DNA of 64,000 nt from Streptomyces phaeolivaceus. Its GTDB lineage: Bacteria; Actinomycetota; Actinomycetes; Streptomycetales; Streptomycetaceae. Of the stretch, positions 7,602 through 14,605 are shown piece by piece. The notes under the pieces were generated by a model. The model was not told where the DNA came from, made no database searches, and was given only the letters and a program-made list of their open reading frames with translations. The DNA is taken from positions 6,758,001-6,822,000 of the forward strand of contig NZ_CP045096.1 in the NCBI RefSeq assembly GCF_009184865.1. Direction: 5' to 3'. Within the stretch, counting starts at the first letter, position 1, and each line of letters starts with the position of its first letter. A program made the position numbers and the translations under genes.

Positions 7602-7937
7602 ATGGACAAGGTGGAGGCCGACCGGCCGGACGTGATGACAGGGCGCGCGCCCAGGTTGCTGCCCTGGGTCACCGATGGCGGAAAACCTTGTTATCTCGCA
7701 GCGGACAGCAGTGGAAGCGGGTACCTGTCACGGCTCGCGGACAACATGGAATCCGTACAGCTTGGCCTTGCCGCTGATCTCGTCAAAGAGGCGAGAGGCA
7801 TTCTCGACGGACGCCAGTGGACGGCTGGGCAACTGCACCTGTTGGCGTTGCAGCTCACCGAATGTCTGACTGACGTCCATCGCGTCGCAGAGAGCCGTGG
7901 CGCCCGACTTCCGCAGCCGGCTGAGGCGACCGCATGA
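7602..7937 (+). CDS. Small conserved Streptomyces protein (111 aa), partner of the XRE regulator
   Basis: Reads MDKVEADRPDVMTGRAPRLL, then PWVTDGGKPCYLAAD, SGYLSRLADNMESVQLGLAA, and ends in LPQPAEATA. Proteins with this layout (RLLPW...GKPCYL...GYLSRLAD) are often encoded just downstream of XRE/TPR regulators in Streptomyces, judged from memory. No enzyme motif or membrane segment is seen. It overlaps the next gene by 4 bp (ATGA), so the two are probably co-translated. Confidence 0.7.
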   Translation: MDKVEADRPDVMTGRAPRLLPWVTDGGKPCYLAADSSGSGYLSRLADNMESVQLGLAADLVKEARGILDGRQWTAGQLHLLALQLTECLTDVHRVAESRGARLPQPAEATA

Positions 7938-8161
7938 GCCGAACAGTGATGCGCTTCGTCCCGCACTCCATTCGGCATGAGCCAGCGAAGCCGGTCACCT
8001 TTGAAGCGGCCTGCCTCACTGACGAGTGCGGCGAACAGTCGGGACCCCAGGGCGAACAGGAAGACGCGCAGGACTGGTGCCTTCGGCATGCCGGGCGCAC
8101 TGGCCACGACCTTTTCCGCCGTGTCGTGACTGACCATGCTCGCGTGACTCGGGACGAGTGA
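7934..8161 (+). CDS. Small protein resembling the DUF7848 group (75 aa)
   Basis: Reads MSRTVMRFVPHSIRHEPAKP, then VTFEAACLTDECGEQSG, WCLRHAGRTGHDLFRRVV and ends in VTRDE. A Cys-rich front half followed by W...H...TGHxxFRR is the pattern remembered for DUF7848 proteins of Streptomyces accessory regions. Two or three Cys and His residues could bind a metal, which is inference. Translationally coupled to the upstream gene through ATGA. Confidence 0.6.
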   Translation: MSRTVMRFVPHSIRHEPAKPVTFEAACLTDECGEQSGPQGEQEDAQDWCLRHAGRTGHDLFRRVVTDHARVTRDE

Positions 8162-8168
8162 TCTCAGA

Positions 8169-8264
8169 ATGTGCTCGTATTACGCCGATGGCCAGCACCG
8201 ACCCCAGCGCCAAGGCGACGTGATGGTGTGTGCCTGCGGGCTGACCACATTCCCCTCATGGTGA
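8169..8264 (+). CDS. Candidate micro-ORF (31 aa, Cys-rich)
   Basis: ATG 8169 to TGA 8262-8264 encodes MCSYYADGQHRPQRQGDVMV followed by CACGLTTFPSW. It starts 5 bases after the preceding stop and has a C-x-C pair. Very short and without a clear ribosome site, so it may not be translated. Confidence 0.25.
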   Translation: MCSYYADGQHRPQRQGDVMVCACGLTTFPSW

Positions 8265-8289
8265 CCCTCTGAAGACTGCCCCGTAAGAC

Positions 8290-8574
8290 TCAGCGGGCTG
8301 ACTGCCCCGTCTCTGCCTCTTCCCCCTGAGGCATGGGCGGGGCTCCTTCACGTGCACGCAAGCCCCGAAAGCCGATCACGCCCACAGCCGTGCCTAGGAT
8401 GAACGAAGTGATGGCCAACGCTAGGTGGACCCACAGGTAAGCGGTCGGACTGCCGTCCTCGAAGGCAAGACCGCTGGCGTCCTTGAAGAGGTTCCGCGCG
8501 AAGGTCACCCAGATCACCCAAGACCAGATGCCGAAGGCGAGCAAGAACCAAGAAATGGGGCGGCTGAGCTTCAT
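8290..8574 (-). CDS. Intact SCO4848-like membrane protein carried by the integrated element
   Basis: This 94-residue protein starts MKLSRPISWFLLAFGIWSWV and continues VTFARNLFKDASGLAFED, then YLWVHLALAITSFILGTAVG and VIGFRGLRA. It is collinear with the split host protein (MKLSRPLSWFLLAFGVWSWV...NLWKDGSGLAFDD...VHLTLAVVSFALGTAIGVIG) but clearly divergent, and has an extra acidic tail (PMPQGEEAETGQSAR). Two transmembrane helices are expected. It lies inside the att boundaries, 100 bp from attR, and faces inward. AGAGGA precedes the ATG. The attB-equivalent segment keeps the AC core but reads GGGTGAC where attB has GGATCAC or GGACCAC. Replacement of the interrupted host function is inferred. Confidence 0.92.
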   Translation of the reverse strand: MKLSRPISWFLLAFGIWSWVIWVTFARNLFKDASGLAFEDGSPTAYLWVHLALAITSFILGTAVGVIGFRGLRAREGAPPMPQGEEAETGQSAR

Positions 8575-8650
8575 GGAGTGGCGTCCTCTGCTGGCGGGGA
8601 ACCGTGCCCTGCCAGTATCCGACCGGCTGTCCTGCGCCCTGATCTCGGGG

Positions 8651-8705
8651 GTAGTGGGTAGTTGCGTATGGATCACTTTCATCAAGAATCTGTGGAAGGA
8701 CGGCA
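8651..8705 (+). other. attR: right element/host junction
   Basis: The element arm GTAGTGGGTAGTTGCGTAT (8651-8669) runs into GGATCAC and then the rest of the host gene (TTTCATCAAGAATCTG). The AC core is at 8675-8676. The arm is the inverted match, with four mismatches, of the element arm at attL. Confidence 0.85.
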
Positions 8706-8866
8706 GCGGGCTCGCGTTCGACGACGCGGGCGATCCGACGGCGTACTTCTGGGTGCATCTGACGCTCGCCGTCGTCTCCTTTGCTCTGGGGACGGCCATC
8801 GGGGTCATCGGGTTGCGCGGGGTGCGCGCCCTCCGCCGGGACCGTGTGACCGGGAGTACGACGTGA
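8677..8866 (+). pseudogene. 3' fragment of the split SCO4848-like gene
   Basis: Encodes TFIKNLWKDGSGLAFDDAGD, PTAYFWVHLTLAVVSFALG and TAIGVIGLRGVRALR, the second membrane segment and tail of the protein begun at 1697. It has no start of its own. Its stop overlaps the start of the metallophosphoesterase gene by one base, so the two were translationally coupled before integration. Confidence 0.92.
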
Positions 8867-10212
8867 TGATCGCTGTCTTTGTCCTCGTCGCCCTGCTGGT
8901 GTTCAGCGCCTTCGGGGCTCTGCACTGGTACGCCTGGCGCCGTCTGGTGCGCGACACGACACGCGGGCCGGGTCTCGCCAGACGCGTGGGCACGGGCGTG
9001 TTCGTCGCCGGGCCGCTGCTGATGGTCGGCGGGTTCACGGCCGAGCGCACCGGCGCCCCGTTCTGGCTCCAGCAGACGCTGACCTGGCCGGGCTTCATGT
9101 GGCTCGCCCTCGCGCTGTATCTGCTGCTGGCCCTGCTGGTGGGGGAGCTCGTACGGCCCCTCGCGCTCCGCCTGGTGGCGCGGCGCGCCCCCGCGCCCAC
9201 GCCCGAGCCGGACCAGGAGCCGGTGCGCGAGCCCGAACCGCAGCCGGTCCCGGCGGGCGGCCGGCCCGCGGAGGCCGCCGAAGCCGCCGAGGTCACCGAG
9301 GCCGGACAGTCCGCCGCACCCGCCGCGACGGAACCCCCGGGTCCGCCCGGCTCCACCACCCCCGACGCCCCCGCGCCCTCGGCGGACCCCTCCCGCCGGC
9401 TCTTCGTCTCCCGGGTCGTCGGCGGGGCGGTCGCCGCCGCGGCCGTCGGCACCGTCGGCTACGGCACCTACGGCGTCGTACGCGGCCCCAGGCTCAAGCG
9501 GGTCACGGTGCCGCTGGCCAGACTCCCGCGCGCGGCCCACGGTTTCCGGATCGCGGTGGTCAGCGACATCCATCTCTCGCCGATGCTGGGCCGGGGCTTC
9601 GCGCAGAAGGTCGTCGACACGATCAACTCGACGCAGCCCGATCTGATCGCGGTGGTCGGCGACCTGGTCGACGGCGACGTGGCGGACCTCGGCCCGGCGG
9701 CGGCGCCGCTCGCCGGTCTGAAGGCGCGCCACGGCAGCTACTTCGTCACCGGCAACCACGAGTACATCTCCGGCGCCGAGCAGTGGGTCGAGGAGGTGCG
9801 GCGGCTGGGCCTGACCCCGCTGGAGAACGCCCGCCGCGAGCTGCCGTATCTCGATCTCGCCGGGGTGAACGACATCGCGGGCGAGGACGAGGGACAGGGC
9901 CCCGACTTCGCCAAGGCGCTCGGCGACCGGGACACCTCACGGGCCGTGGTGCTCATGGCGCACCAGCCGGTGCAGATCCACGACGCCGTCGACCACGGCG
10001 TCGACCTCCAGCTCTCCGGGCACACCCACGGTGGCCAGATGTGGCCCATGACCTATGTCGCCCAGGCCGCCAACCCCACCCTCGCGGGCCTGGAGCGCTA
10101 CGGCGACACCCAGCTCTACGTCACGCGCGGCGCGGGCGCCTGGGGGCCGCCGGTGCGGGTCGGGGCGCCGTCGGACATCACCGTGGTGGAGCTGGCGTCC
10201 AAGCAGGCGTGA
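8866..10212 (+). CDS. Membrane-anchored metallophosphoesterase
   Basis: The N-terminal 110 residues hold three hydrophobic segments (IAVFVLVALLVFSAFGALHW, VFVAGPLLMVGGF, WLALALYLLLALLVGELV). A long acidic Pro/Glu/Ala linker follows, then an SRRLFVSRVVGGAVAA segment that looks like a Tat-type signal or further anchor. The calcineurin-like domain carries VVSDIHLSP, VVGDLVDG, VTGNHEY, MAHQP and SGHTHGGQM, all the metal-binding motifs. Homologous to YkuE-type phosphoesterases; the substrate is unknown. It begins at ATG 8866 overlapping the SCO4848-like stop. Integration of the element has therefore cut it off from its original promoter, and its expression now depends on readthrough or on a promoter near attR. 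Confidence 0.88.
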   Translation: MIAVFVLVALLVFSAFGALHWYAWRRLVRDTTRGPGLARRVGTGVFVAGPLLMVGGFTAERTGAPFWLQQTLTWPGFMWLALALYLLLALLVGELVRPLALRLVARRAPAPTPEPDQEPVREPEPQPVPAGGRPAEAAEAAEVTEAGQSAAPAATEPPGPPGSTTPDAPAPSADPSRRLFVSRVVGGAVAAAAVGTVGYGTYGVVRGPRLKRVTVPLARLPRAAHGFRIAVVSDIHLSPMLGRGFAQKVVDTINSTQPDLIAVVGDLVDGDVADLGPAAAPLAGLKARHGSYFVTGNHEYISGAEQWVEEVRRLGLTPLENARRELPYLDLAGVNDIAGEDEGQGPDFAKALGDRDTSRAVVLMAHQPVQIHDAVDHGVDLQLSGHTHGGQMWPMTYVAQAANPTLAGLERYGDTQLYVTRGAGAWGPPVRVGAPSDITVVELASKQA

Positions 10213-10220
10213 CAGGCCGT

Positions 10221-10234
10221 CAGAAGGCCTTCTG
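10221..10234 (+). terminator. Palindrome after the metallophosphoesterase gene
   Basis: CAGAAGGCCTTCTG is a perfect 14-base palindrome 8 bases after the stop, followed by a second partial match (GAGGGCCTTTC). It could act as a weak terminator. Confidence 0.35.
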
Positions 10235-10406
10235 TAACCGCTTCGAGGGCCTTTCGGAAACATGTGGGCACCACACTTACTAAGTTCTTTCTCAACTCAA
10301 CAAAACCCGCCTTCCGTCAACACAGGCGACTGTGGTTAGGTGATCCGCGCCACCGAGGAACCACTGTGCGTAGTGGGCCGGGTGCGGGTCCTTGGGAGGG
10401 GCGCCG

Positions 10407-11960
10407 ATGCGGTCGGTTCGCTGGCGGATTCTCGCGGCGCTGCTGGTACTGGCGATCGCGGCGATCGGCGGCTGGCAGCTGCTGCCGGCCCAGCGCGACG
10501 AGAACAGGACGATCGCCGTCGGCACGACCGACTCGGTCACCTCGCTCGACCCGGCCGGCGCCTACGACGCAGGCTCCTGGGCCCTGTTCAGCAATGTGTT
10601 CCAGTCGCTGCTGACCTTCGAACCGGGCGCCGCCGCACCCGTCCCGGACGCGGCCGAGAGCTGTGAGTTCGTCGGCAACGCGCTCACCGTCTACCGCTGC
10701 ACCCTGCGCCAGGGCCTGAGGTTCCCCAGCGGACGCGAGGTCACCGGCAAGGACGTCAAGTACTCCTTCGACCGGGTCAGGCGCATCAACGCGGACGTCG
10801 GCCCCGCCGCGCTCTTCGCCACCCTGCAGTCGGTGACCGCGGACGGGCTGTCCGTCAGCTTCCGCCTCTCCTCGCCGGACGCCACCTTCCCGTTCAAGGT
10901 GGCCACCGGCGCCGGGGCGATCGTCGACCGCACCAAGTACCCGACGAACCGGCTGCGCACGGACGACGGCGCCGACGGCAGCGGGCCCTACACCCTGACC
11001 TCGTACACGGACGAACAGGCCCGGCTGACCCCGAACGCCGACTACCGGGGCGCCGCCCGGGGCACCGGCAGCCCCGTCCTCATGCGCTACTACAAGGACT
11101 CGGCGGCGCTGCAGAAGGCGTGGAAGGCACGGCGGGTCGACGTCGTCACCCGCACCCTGCCGCCCGCCGCGCTCGCCGCGCTGTCGCCCAGCGACCTCGA
11201 CCAGCGGGTCACCGAGGCCGACAGCACCGAGACCCGCAACCTCGTCCTCAACGTGCGCGTCGACTCGCCGTTCCACGACCGCCGGGTGCGGCAGGCGCTG
11301 GCCGCGCTGATCAACCGCGAGAAGCTGGTCGCCGATGTCTACCAGGGCACCACCGACCCGCTCTACTCGCTCATCCCGGCCGGCATCACGGGCCACACCA
11401 CCTCGTTCTTCGACGCCAACCCCAAGCCCGACCCGCAGCGGGCCCGCAGACTCCTCGACGAGGCCGGCGTCAGCATGCCCGTGCGCTTCACCTACGGCTA
11501 CGCCGAGGGCCGGGGCTCCTCCGCCGCCGAGGCCGCCGAGCTGAAGGAACAGCTGGAGGCGAGCGGGCTGTTCTATGTGACGACCAAGGCGTACGAGTGG
11601 GCCGCCTTCCAACAGCGTTACGCCGACGGCAAGTTGGACGCCTACGGGGTGGGCTGGGTCGCCGACTACCCCGACCCCGACACCTTCAGCGGGCCCCTCG
11701 TCGGCACCGGCGGCTCTCTGAACAACGGCTACGGCAGCGCGCAGGCCGACCGGCTCATCAAGGACAGCCGGCGCTACGAGGACCGCAGCCGGGCCGCGGC
11801 CGACTTCAAGGAGTTGCAGGACGTCGTCGCCCAGGACGTGCCGCTGATCCCGCTGTGGCAGCGCAAGGAGTACGTGCTCAGCGACGAGGACGTCGGCGGC
11901 GCGCAGTACCTGTCCGACGGCACCGGGGTCTTCCGGCTGTGGCGGCTGGAATGGATATGA
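10407..11960 (+). CDS. Family 5 (oligopeptide-type) ABC substrate-binding protein
   Basis: Starts at ATG 10407 with GGGAGGGG six bases upstream. Residues 1-25 are a signal anchor (RWRILAALLVLAIAAIGGWQLL) without a lipobox Cys. The SBP_bac_5 fold is marked by TDSVTSLDPAGAYDAGSWAL near the start, LRQGLRFPSGREVTGKDVKY SFDR at about 110, GSGPYTLTSY, and VRQALAALINREKLVADVYQ at about 300. The end reads LIPLWQRKEYVLSDEDVGG. It probably binds peptides or a similar solute outside the membrane, but no permease or ATPase gene is adjacent. The upstream 170 bp are relatively AT-rich and contain TTAGGT (10335-10340), a possible -10. Confidence 0.9.
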   Translation: MRSVRWRILAALLVLAIAAIGGWQLLPAQRDENRTIAVGTTDSVTSLDPAGAYDAGSWALFSNVFQSLLTFEPGAAAPVPDAAESCEFVGNALTVYRCTLRQGLRFPSGREVTGKDVKYSFDRVRRINADVGPAALFATLQSVTADGLSVSFRLSSPDATFPFKVATGAGAIVDRTKYPTNRLRTDDGADGSGPYTLTSYTDEQARLTPNADYRGAARGTGSPVLMRYYKDSAALQKAWKARRVDVVTRTLPPAALAALSPSDLDQRVTEADSTETRNLVLNVRVDSPFHDRRVRQALAALINREKLVADVYQGTTDPLYSLIPAGITGHTTSFFDANPKPDPQRARRLLDEAGVSMPVRFTYGYAEGRGSSAAEAAELKEQLEASGLFYVTTKAYEWAAFQQRYADGKLDAYGVGWVADYPDPDTFSGPLVGTGGSLNNGYGSAQADRLIKDSRRYEDRSRAAADFKELQDVVAQDVPLIPLWQRKEYVLSDEDVGGAQYLSDGTGVFRLWRLEWI

Positions 11961-12076
11961 CAGACGCCGCGTGACAGCTGACGCGAACTCGCGGGCCGGA
12001 CGTTCGCGGGAGTGACAGGACGCGCTCGCCCAACGCATCTTCTGTGTCGGGGATGTGATCGGGGTGAGGGGCAAAC

Positions 12077-12481
12077 GTGTTGAGACGCAACTCCTTCCGG
12101 CTGCCCCGCCATCCGGCGTCCGTGGGGCTCGCCCGGCGCCGCGTACGGGAACATCTGGTCGACTGGGGGCACGGCGAGGGCTCCCCGGCCCTGGACGACA
12201 TCGTGCTCGTCGTCTCCGAGCTGGCCACCAACGTCGTACGCCACGGCCCTTTGCTGGAGCGGGAGTTCGAGGTCGCGGTGACCGCGCTGGCGGACGGGTC
12301 CTGCTTCGTCGAGGTGTCCGACGAGGGGATGGCCGCGCCCCGGATCAGGGAAGCGGCGGAGTGGGACGAGGCGGGGCGGGGGCTGCGGCTGGTGGAGCAC
12401 ATCGCGGCGACATGGGGGGTGTGGAGCCGGGGACGGCACGGGAAGACGGTCTGGGCGCTGGTGGGAGTGCCCCCAGCGTGA
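12077..12481 (+). CDS. ATP-binding regulatory protein (RsbW/SpoIIAB-like HATPase)
   Basis: A single GHKL ATPase domain of 134 residues. The N box is DIVLVVSELATNVVRHG, the G1 box lies in VEVSDEGMAAPRI, and the G2 box is EAGRGLRLVEHIAATWGV. It ends GKTVWALVGVP. Proteins of this type are numerous in Streptomyces and usually act as anti-sigma factors or serine kinases in partner-switching systems; no sigma factor or antagonist is adjacent. The GTG start is preceded by GAGGGG. Its last 137 bp are antisense to the 3' end of the convergent histidine kinase gene. Confidence 0.85.
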   Translation: MLRRNSFRLPRHPASVGLARRRVREHLVDWGHGEGSPALDDIVLVVSELATNVVRHGPLLEREFEVAVTALADGSCFVEVSDEGMAAPRIREAAEWDEAGRGLRLVEHIAATWGVWSRGRHGKTVWALVGVPPA

Positions 12482-13925
12482 CCGTCACTTTCAGGCCATC
12501 GCCCGGGGCCGTGGTCACCGTGACCTCGCCGCGGTGGGCGTCCACCACTCCCTGCACGATCGCCATGCCCAAGCCGCTGCCCTTGCCTCCCCCCGCGCGG
12601 AAGAAGCGGTCGAAGACGCGCGCCACGTCCTCCTCCGGCAGACCGGGCCCCTCGTCCGCCACGTACAGCCGTACGACGCCGTCCTCCCGTGCGACGCCGA
12701 GGCGCGCCGGGGCGTCCGCCGGGGTGTGGGTGCGGACGTTGCTCACCAGATTGCCCAGGACCTGCCGGAGGCTCGACTCGTCGGCCCGGACCAGCAGGGC
12801 GCCGTCCGCGTGGACGGTGACCGGGCGGTCCGGCTGCTGGGCGCGGAGGTCGGCGGCGGCGTCCCGGACCAGGCGGCTGAGGTCGACGTTCCTGAGGCGG
12901 AGTTCGGGGCGCTGGTCGAGGCGGGCGAGGGTGAGGAGTTCGTCGACGAGGCGGCCCATGCGGTCGACCTCGTCGTGCATCCGGTCCCAGGAGCGACGGC
13001 GCTCGTCGGGGTCGGTGAGCATGCCCTTGTCGTGGAGCTGGAGGTAGCCGCGGATCGCGGACAGCGGCGTACGCAGTTCGTGGGAGGCGTCGCCGACGAA
13101 GCGGCGCAGCTGGGCGGTACTGCGTTCGCGGGTCCGGTAGGCCGTCTCGACCTGCTGGAGCATGGAGTTGAGGGCGAGCCGGAGCTGTTCGACCTCCAGG
13201 GTGGCCTCGCTGCTGGAGGGGACGCGGCGGGTGAGATCGCCCTCGGCGATCGCCGACGAGGTCTCGACCATGTCCTCCAGGGGCCGCATCCGGCGGCGCA
13301 CGCTGAACAGGGTCAGACAGGCGAGCGTCGCGAGGAGCAGCCCGCCGACGGCGAAGTCCAGCTTGAGGGCCTTGGCGATGACGTTGTGCAGCGACTCGGT
13401 GGAGGTGGCGAGGAGGACGGTCGTCCCGTCGTCCATCCGGGCCGCGGTCACCCGGTGCGGGGAGCCCGCCACATCGACGTCGTACGGCTCGTCGTCCGCG
13501 ACCAGGGCGGCCGGGTCGCCCACCGCCGCGGCGAGGTCCCGCTGGCTCTCGGTGGGCGGGAACCCGGCGATGGTCAGCGGCTCGCCCGTGTCGTCGAGCG
13601 CGGTGAAGACGGCGCCCTGCACGAGGGAGTCGGCCTCCTCGGTGCCGTGCCCGCCGGAGGCCCGGTCGCTGAGCGCGACCAGCGCGCTCAGCGCGTCGAT
13701 CTGCTCCATGCTGACCCGCGAGGCCCCGATCGAGTCCCGGGTGGTCATCAGCTCCCGGTCGACGCTGTCGAGCAGATACAGCCGCATGCCCATCGCGCTG
13801 AACGCCGTCGCCGCGATCACGCCCACGGCGAGCGGCACGACGTTCGCGAGGGTCAGCTTGGCGCGCAGGGAGTAGAGGCCGCCCTTGCGGAGCGGCAGCG
13901 CCACGAAACGACGCGGACGCCTCAT
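12345..13925 (-). CDS. Sensor histidine kinase (two-component system)
   Basis: 526 residues. Helix 1 is at about 24-52 (LTLANVVPLAVGVIAATAFS), an extracytoplasmic sensor of about 135 residues follows, helix 2 is at about 188-209, then HAMP. The phosphoacceptor is H282 in FVGDASHELRTPLSAIRG. The ATPase part has NLVSNVRTHT, VADEGPGLPEED and GKGSGLGMAIV. It is coupled to the response regulator by an ATGA overlap (13922-13925), so the pair forms one operon. The C-terminus carries an unusual Pro/Arg/Ala-rich tail of about 40 residues encoded antisense to the anti-sigma-like gene; the normal domain ends near KVTVTLGALP. The stimulus is unknown. Confidence 0.92.
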   Translation of the reverse strand: MRRPRRFVALPLRKGGLYSLRAKLTLANVVPLAVGVIAATAFSAMGMRLYLLDSVDRELMTTRDSIGASRVSMEQIDALSALVALSDRASGGHGTEEADSLVQGAVFTALDDTGEPLTIAGFPPTESQRDLAAAVGDPAALVADDEPYDVDVAGSPHRVTAARMDDGTTVLLATSTESLHNVIAKALKLDFAVGGLLLATLACLTLFSVRRRMRPLEDMVETSSAIAEGDLTRRVPSSSEATLEVEQLRLALNSMLQQVETAYRTRERSTAQLRRFVGDASHELRTPLSAIRGYLQLHDKGMLTDPDERRRSWDRMHDEVDRMGRLVDELLTLARLDQRPELRLRNVDLSRLVRDAAADLRAQQPDRPVTVHADGALLVRADESSLRQVLGNLVSNVRTHTPADAPARLGVAREDGVVRLYVADEGPGLPEEDVARVFDRFFRAGGGKGSGLGMAIVQGVVDAHRGEVTVTTAPGDGLKVTVTLGALPPAPRPSSRAVPGSTPPMSPRCAPPAAAPAPPRPTPPLP

Positions 13926-14590
13926 GCCAGCCCGTATCCGACACCCCGGCGCGTGGTGATCACCGGCGGGCCGAGCGCGTCCAGCTTGCGCCGCAGATAG
14001 CCGATGTACGTCTCGACGACGGTCGACTCGGCAGGCGTGTGCTCGTACTGCCATACGTGGCGCAGGAGTTGCTCCTTCGGCACGATCCGGCCGCCGTTGC
14101 GCACCAGGAACCGCAGCAGCGCGTACTCGGTGGGCGTCAGCTCCACCGTGCGGCCCGCCCGGTGCACCGAGTACGTCGTCTCGTCCGGCTCCAGGTCGCC
14201 GTAGCGCAGCGGCGGGCGCTGCGGGAGGACGTCCGTACGCCGGGTGCGGCGCAGCACGGCGGTCAGCCGGGCGACGACCACCTCGATGTCGAACGGCTTG
14301 GTGATGTAGTCGTCGCCGAAGCCGAGGGCGCCCACGATCTCGGCGGGCGCGTCCCGGGCGGTCAGGTACACGATCGCCAACTCCGGCCGCCGGGTGCGCA
14401 GTTCACGGCCCAGGGCGCGGCCGTCGCCGTCCGGGAGCATCACGTCCAGCAGGGCCGCGTCCGGCCGGGTGCGCTCGGCGAGCGCGAGCGCCTCACGGAC
14501 CGTACCGGCCGTCATCACCTCGAAGCGGTGGTAGCGCAGGGCGATGGCGAGGACGTCCGTGATGCTCGGCTCGTCCTCGACGACGAGCAC
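13922..14590 (-). CDS. OmpR-family response regulator; N-terminus at a deletion junction
   Basis: The receiver domain has VVEDE near the start, the phosphoacceptor D49 in ALLDVMLPDGDG and K98 in ITKPFD. The C-terminal winged helix has ELTPTEYALLRFLVRNGGRI, TVVETYIGYLRRKLD and TTRRGVGYGLA. The first possible start is GTG 14590, giving MLVVEDEPS. Coding-like sequence continues upstream (PADAGAA) without any start codon and runs straight into a beheaded MMPL gene on the other strand. The native start and promoter therefore appear to be lost. It regulates unknown targets together with the downstream kinase. Confidence 0.85.
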   Translation of the reverse strand: MLVVEDEPSITDVLAIALRYHRFEVMTAGTVREALALAERTRPDAALLDVMLPDGDGRALGRELRTRRPELAIVYLTARDAPAEIVGALGFGDDYITKPFDIEVVVARLTAVLRRTRRTDVLPQRPPLRYGDLEPDETTYSVHRAGRTVELTPTEYALLRFLVRNGGRIVPKEQLLRHVWQYEHTPAESTVVETYIGYLRRKLDALGPPVITTRRGVGYGLA

Positions 14591-14605
14591 GGCGGCGCCG
14601 GCGTC

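Larger units (their letters stand above)
1766..8674 (+). mobile_element. Integrated 6.9-kb element with phiBT1-type serine integrase in the SCO4848 homologue
   Basis: Bounded by attL (core 1766-1767) and attR (core 8675-8676); excision would release about 6,909 bp and repair the host gene. Contents in order: integrase, small genes, an IS5-family element with passenger gene, a decayed membrane-protein gene, an XRE/TPR regulator, three small genes and an intact SCO4848-like gene on the opposite strand. No capsid, tail, lysis, replication or conjugative translocase gene is visible. It is therefore a minimal, satellite-like or decayed element rather than a full prophage or ICE. Codon use in 1.8-3.6 kb and 5.6-8.3 kb is visibly less GC-rich at third positions than in the flanking core genes. 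Confidence 0.9.

Noticed and set aside
1766..8674. Complete prophage or conjugative element
   Set aside because: No capsid, tail, lysis, replication or FtsK-like transfer gene is visible in the 6.9 kb between att sites.
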